Shown: positions 60,099-64,000 of the stretch, in pieces
How positions within the stretch are numbered: position 1 is the first letter of the stretch
Layout of the letters: each line of letters opens with the position of its first letter
DNA from: Glossina fuscipes
Taxonomy: Eukaryota; Arthropoda; Insecta; Diptera; Glossinidae
Direction: 5' to 3'
DNA: 64,000 nt
NCBI RefSeq assembly: GCF_014805625.2
Contig: NW_023998416.1
Location: 30,940,068 to 31,004,067, forward strand
The notes under the pieces: model-generated
The model's database searches: none
Seen by the model: the letters and a program-made list of their open reading frames with translations, nothing else
What the model was told of the DNA's origin: nothing
Position numbers and translations under genes: made by a program

Positions 60099-61551
60099 AT
60101 GACGTCGCTTTTGTTTGTCGTTTTAAATATAATCCTAACTTTGCACTTATGTGCAGGTCAAACCCCACCAGTAGACAAAAACAAGAGATTGATATGTTAT
60201 TATGACGCTCAAAGTTATTTGCGGCCAGGTTTCTACTGCTAATGAAAAAAAGGTTAAAATCGTGAAAGTAAATGGAATTTTTGCTTTACAGGTTTTGCTG
60301 AAATGAAAATTAACTTTTTGAAGACCGCTGCAGAGTTTTGTACTCACTTGATCTACGGCTATGCAGAACTAAATGATGATTTATATGAAATTTCAAGTTT
60401 AAATGTTGACTTGGATATGTTTCACTACAAAGACATCACTTCGTTGAAAACTGAATTCCCACATTTGCGTATATATTTAAGCATTGGCGGTGATCATGAT
60501 AACGGGCACTACGACGGAAGAAAATATATGCGATTTTTAGAATCTGGGAAGGATAAGCAAAACACTTTCATAGAATCTGCTGTTCATTTATTGAAAAGGA
60601 ACGACTTTGATGGATTAGATTTGGCCTTTAAACTACCCACGAATAAGCCACGAAAAGTTCATTCAGAGTTTGGGTTGTTATGGAAGAAATTTAAGAAACT
60701 GTTTACCGGTGACTTTATTGTGGATCCCGATGCTGCCCTACATAAAGACCAGTATACAGAATTCGTTGGAAATCTTGCTAGAACCTTTCGCAATGCGAAC
60801 TTATCTTTGACCATGACGGTGTTGCCAAATGTCAATTCTACGTGTACGTTGTAAGCATTTTTCGTTATTTCGGTAATCAAGGATACTTTTCATTTTAGGG
60901 TATTTTGACGTTACGGAAATTTACAATAATTTCGAGTATATTAACCTGTTTGCTTTCGATTTTCTTACACCCTCACGTAATCCCGAAGAAGCCGATTACA
61001 CGGCCCCTATATTTCTAAAAGACGAGGAGAATCGTTTAGCACATTATAATATAGATTATCAAGTGAATTATTGGGTGAGTCATGGATGTCCAGCCCATAA
61101 ACTTAATTTGGGTATTGCCACTTACGGAAGAGCTTGGAAATTATCATCCAAGTCTGGTATTTCGTGTAAGCCAGTTGTACACGAAACCTTAGGGCCTGCG
61201 GAGCCTGGCCTACAGTCGAACATATCCGGATTATTAAGCTGGCCAGAAATTTGTTCTAAACTAGCGAAAGCAGATGGAGCTGGATACAAAGGAGCTGATG
61301 CCCCCGTACGTAAAGTTCAGGATCTAGAGAATCTTTACGGTAACTACGCTTTCCGTCCGGCTGATGATAATGACGAACACGGCATTTGGATAAGTTTCGA
61401 CGATCCCGATTTTGCAGGAATTAAAACGAATTTCGCCAAGACCAAGTTTATGGGCGGAGTGGCTTTATATGATTTAGCTTATGATGATTTTCGTGGTCTT
61501 TGCACCGGCGTCAAATTTCCCATATTGCGTTCGGTGAGAGGACACTTGTAA
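60099..61551 (+). CDS. Idgf: Imaginal disc growth factor (Idgf), complete three-exon gene, Idgf1-3-like
   Basis: Secreted chitinase-like growth factor of glycosyl hydrolase family 18; family members act with insulin in cell proliferation and in cuticle and wound biology, without chitinase activity. Coding exons: 60099-60228, 60292-60843, 60899-61551, giving 444 aa, the usual family length (about 440). The ATG at 60099 opens a signal peptide (residues 1 to about 20, ending LCAG). GH18 strand 1 reads LICYYD (31-36), followed by CTHLIYGYAELN and YLSIGG. The catalytic motif is FDGLDLAFKLP (149-159), with Lys157 in place of the catalytic Glu. The IDGF-specific insertion follows (KPRKVH, FKKLFTGD). 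The C-terminal part has NLGIATYGRAWKL, GLLSWPEIC and DDFRGLCTG. N-glycosylation sequons are at NLS, NST and NIS. Intron 1 (63 bp) is phase 1; intron 2 (55 bp) uses GTACGT at 60844 and rebuilds a Trp codon. An AATAAA lies at 61571. A 5' UTR intron ending CAG at 60064 is possible. Residues resemble the Drosophila Idgf1/2/3 clade most; the exact orthologue is not settled. Confidence 0.95.
60229..60291 (+). other. Idgf intron 1
   Basis: This 63 bp intron starts GTTTCT and ends TTTACAG. It separates Pro43 plus the first base of a Gly codon from the GT that completes it. The conceptual junction RPG-FAEMK restores the family alignment (compare REGLSKL at this position in other Idgfs). Reading through the intron meets a stop at once. 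Confidence 0.93.
60844..60898 (+). other. Idgf intron 2
   Basis: This 55 bp intron runs from GTACGT at 60844 to TTTTAG at 60898. Splicing leaves a single T that joins GG to make TGG (Trp), giving VNST-WYFDV, the conserved reading in the family. A second donor 7 bases downstream (GTAAGC at 60851) looks stronger on paper, but it puts a stop codon into exon 3. Confidence 0.9.
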
Positions 61552-61570
61552 ATACTCATTCAAAGTATGA

Positions 61571-61576
61571 AATAAA
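61571..61576 (+). terminator. Poly(A) signal of the complete Idgf gene
   Basis: AATAAA lies 20 bases after the stop codon (TAA, 61549-61551). Further AATAAA copies follow in an A-rich AATA-repeat at 61594-61613, so the exact cleavage site cannot be read from the sequence. Confidence 0.6.
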
Positions 61577-62269
61577 CGACTGATAAGAAAAAAATAAATA
61601 AATAAATAAACAATAAAAATAACAAAACCGTAATCGGTCGTGACCGAATCTTTCATACCCATCACATCACAGTTATCCTAAAAAAAAGGAACTAAATTTT
61701 TATGCTATACAATATGAATTGTGCGCAGCTGATTTTTTCTATTTTCAAAATAAAATTTTTTGTCATATAGGCATGGGGATTTGTAAGCATGTTCTTTGAA
61801 AATTTTGGGTCAATTCCAAGTTCTTTTGCAAATTTGTAGGCGATATCTTCATTTTGTCTAGCGGGAGAATGTGTACCACGAATACGACAAGGTTACACAA
61901 ACTGACCGATGGACAGACGAATAGGCGGACCTGGGTAGGTGCATTCCAAATTTGAAACTGAGCAAGAATTTGTGTGCTTTATAGTGTTTTGGAAGCTTGT
62001 TTCTGCACGTCATAAAGGTATTGAAAACACAATTAAATTTTGATACACTATAATATTGGGTAGGAGTGGTCACACATTTCCATTTTTCCATGCCTTCAAA
62101 TGTTTGGACATTTATCTCCTATAGTTTAGGAATAAGAGCAAAGCCCAATTTTTGTTCCTTTTAGGAAACAGAGTTGTCCTCACTTTGCGTAATGTACTGT
62201 AGGCGTGTGCTTCGACCATTTTCAATACCGTCCGCCGTGGAATAACTTTACATTTTTCTGCCAAATTTT

Positions 62270-62400
62270 TGACTTGCTTGACTTTTGCGACCAGGGAAAT
62301 ATATACACTTTGCGGGGTCTCCGAAGCCGCCGTCTGGGTGTTGCAAACATATCGATAAAATGAATACGTCCCTCATTCTTTGATGATGGGTATCAAAACA
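62270..62400 (-). repeat. DINE-1/INE-1-like fragment
   Basis: ATATATACACTTTGCGGGGTCTCCGAAGC, here quoted only in part as TGCGGGGTCTCCGAAGC, followed by CGTCTGGGTGTTGCAAAC, is the typical end module of fly DINE-1/INE-1 elements, in the orientation opposite to the 1515 and 57044 copies. The family name comes from memory of Drosophila elements. It lies between the two Idgf genes. Confidence 0.5.
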
Positions 62401-62696
62401 AAAGCGACCTTAAATTATCGTTCGTATGTAATAATATAATCAACAACATAAATAGCAACAATAACTGTATTATTTATTTAAATGATTAGTCAATGATGAT
62501 GTTTATTTAAACGATAAGTCAAAGGCAATCCCCGTCTCTGTACAGGAACGTAATCAATTTATTCTCTGCAAATAATTTAAAAAGCAAAAACACTTCATTC
62601 ATTACTAAATAATTAAGTCGAGGTTTGTTTTCACTCGAAGTGACCCTCATTCGTACTGGGAAATTGATAGAGCCGTGGTTGTTTTCGTTTTCAGCA

Positions 62697-62702
62697 TATA
62701 AA
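62697..62702 (+). promoter_or_regulatory. Possible TATA box of the second Idgf gene
   Basis: TATAAA sits 309 bases upstream of the ATG at 63006, inside GCATATAAAGTAA. A start about 30 bases on, near 62728, would give a 5' UTR of roughly 280 bases. It is the clearest TATA motif in the interval, but in such AT-rich DNA a chance hit is quite possible. Confidence 0.3.
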
Positions 62703-63005
62703 GTAATTCGTTCGTCTTAGATTACACTTGATTGAACTTATAGTTATCTGCTCAGCATACAAATTAACGGCATGATTACTATATATGATTTCTTGTACAC
62801 TCTCATCGTTCTGCTGTAATCTCAGTTTCACTGTTAATTCTGTATGAATTAAAGCTTAATTGGTAGCATTGTACTGTAATCGCTCCGTCAAAGCTTTGTT
62901 TTTTATTCTCGAGTTTAGTGTCATTTCGACTTTAAATTGTTGTGGTATTGTTTTGTAAATTGTTTTTTTAATTAGTTAGAGTCGACTGTGAGCTAATTAT
63001 TAATA

Positions 63006-63114
63006 ATGCGTTTATTAATAATTTTATTGTGTTTTGCGGTGGGAATTCACGGTGCTACCAATGGTACCGCTAATCTAATGTGCTATTACGATTCCAGGAG
63101 TTTTACACGTGAAG
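63006..63114 (+). CDS. Idgf: Second Idgf paralogue, first coding exon only (gene runs off the window)
   Basis: The ATG at 63006 opens 36 codons. A hydrophobic signal peptide (MRLLIILLCFAVGIHG) comes first, then an NGT sequon, then NLMCYYDSRSFTREG, which is strand 1 of the GH18 barrel as in Idgf proteins. The exon ends GAAG before GTGAAT at 63115, leaving phase 1 exactly as in the upstream Idgf (LICYYDAQSYLRPG), so the intron position is shared. No second exon (a CTHLIYGYA-type segment) is readable between 63115 and 64000, so intron 1 is longer than 885 bp, against 63 bp in the neighbour. Same strand, 1454 bp downstream of the complete copy: a tandem paralogue cluster, as in flies. The paralogue number is not decided. 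Confidence 0.87.
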
Positions 63115-64000
63115 GTGAATTTTCTTTCAATTTCTAACAATCGCAACCATAAGTGGCTTTTATTAAGTAAATTAAAATTAAAATTGTGGTTGAACAGTAT
63201 TCAGCGTTTTAATAAAAACAATTCCTAGAAACGCTAATAAAGTACTTTTGGAAAGAGAGGAAAAGAGAATTTTAAGATTTGCTGAGAACTAACATTAAAG
63301 GAAAAACAAAGCTTTTCGTCCGATATTGCGAGCGTTGGGTTACTTATGCCATACATCACTTCTGATGCAAGCTATACTACGCTCATGCGGATTTATCCAG
63401 TAGTACATCAATCGATTCAAAATCATTTCCTTATTCCATTCTTTGTTCCATTCCAAGTTAATTTCTGCTTTAGTTCCATTTAAAATACGGTTCTAAATCA
63501 GTCAATATAACATGAAGTTTTTTTATCTCAGGATGTACTTCTCTAGGTGTACTTGTGTTCATACATGTTTTCGATATTATGAGGTCGGTACCCCGATAAG
63601 TTCTGGCCCATGGGTAACAAGCCCTACTAGAAATGAATTGAATCGAACTTACCTTCTATTAAACAAATTTTCCATTTCTTAATACTTCTCGACACCAAGT
63701 GATGAGAAATAGAATCTTGATATGCAAAACAGAAGGGAAAAATGTGATTATGGTCGGGCCGCTTTCGGAACTCCCTCATCAAAAAAGTCGTACTTTTAAT
63801 ATTTTATGATGTAGTGGCGTGACATGTGCTACATTTGCATCAAAAGTGCCTGTTTTTTGTAAGTCAACATAACGGTTCTGGTAGTTTGTAAAGAAATGCG
63901 GAAGGAATTATAAGCTCTTTGGCAAAAAGCTAACTTTGCTAAATTCGGTGACCACGTGCGACCAAAAATTGGGTCCGTTCGCGTGCAAGCCGTGCTATGA
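63115..64000 (+). other. Intron 1 of the second Idgf gene, 5' part
   Basis: The sequence follows a GTGAAT donor. No exon with GH18 similarity, no coding-like open frame and no clear repeat is visible to the end of the window. The assignment as intron rests only on the exon before it. Confidence 0.7.

Larger units (their letters stand above)
61577..63005. other. Spacer between the two Idgf genes
   Basis: No coding region. The spacer holds an A-rich AATA repeat, dispersed-repeat debris with GACAGACG-type motifs near 61895-61950, a DINE-1-like end at 62270-62400, and a short tandem duplication near 62470-62525. The last 300 bases must contain the promoter of the downstream gene. Confidence 0.75.

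Noticed and set aside
60027..60242. Longer N-terminal extension upstream of the Idgf ATG
   Set aside because: The codon at 60027 is TTG, not ATG, and the extra residues would precede and mask a clear signal peptide. The ATG at 60099 gives the normal Idgf N-terminus.
60851..60898. Alternative donor GTAAGC at 60851 for Idgf intron 2
   Set aside because: Joining it to the acceptor at 60898 leads to a stop codon within a few residues. The GTACGT at 60844 restores the conserved WYFDV reading.
1..64000. CRISPR arrays, bacterial operons, riboswitches
   Set aside because: No spaced direct-repeat array of that kind; introns, microsatellites and insect elements show a eukaryotic nuclear genome.

Overview
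This is a 64 kb piece of an AT-rich insect nuclear genome, most likely from a higher fly (Diptera Cyclorrhapha; a tephritid-type fruit fly would fit). Four things support this. There is a spliced imaginal disc growth factor (Idgf) gene, and this family is insect-restricted. A mitochondrial insertion keeps the ancestral insect order ND2-trnW-trnC-trnY-COI. Short dispersed repeats resemble the DINE-1/INE-1 elements of flies. Microsatellite density is high and introns are very short (55-63 bp). Nothing here is bacterial or operonic.

Layout. Positions 1-600 end in a possible small terminal exon (CAG repeat, acceptor before it, AATAAA after it). From about 600 to 60,000 I recognise no functional protein gene. 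That stretch holds microsatellites, poly(A)/poly(T) tracts and degenerate transposable elements. The clear items are two near full-length copies of one dispersed element (1515-2195 and 57044-57780), a NUMT (15405-16961) interrupted by a 524 bp insert with a 9 bp flanking direct repeat, a tandem/dispersed repeat family (19853-20140 and 23764-23945), a solo LTR with a 4 bp target duplication (20483-20912), and two decayed non-LTR retrotransposon 3' ends (36790-37556 and 48540-49180).

The last 4 kb hold the genes: a complete three-exon Idgf gene (60099-61551, 444 aa predicted), then 1.45 kb downstream on the same strand the first coding exon of a second Idgf paralogue (63006-63114), whose remaining exons lie beyond the window. 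Both have a signal peptide and a first intron in the same phase at the same protein position, so they are a tandem duplication. The first gene has Lys where active chitinases have the catalytic Glu, as expected for a secreted, non-catalytic chitinase-like growth factor.

The long gene-poor flank is notable. In Drosophila melanogaster, from memory, Idgf1-3 lie in the same cytological region (36A) as dachshund, so the desert may be regulatory sequence of a large developmental gene. That is inference. I found no convincing undescribed biological system. The most interesting items are the interrupted NUMT with its hairpin cluster, the unusual catalytic-site residue of the Idgf, and the unexplained repeat families.
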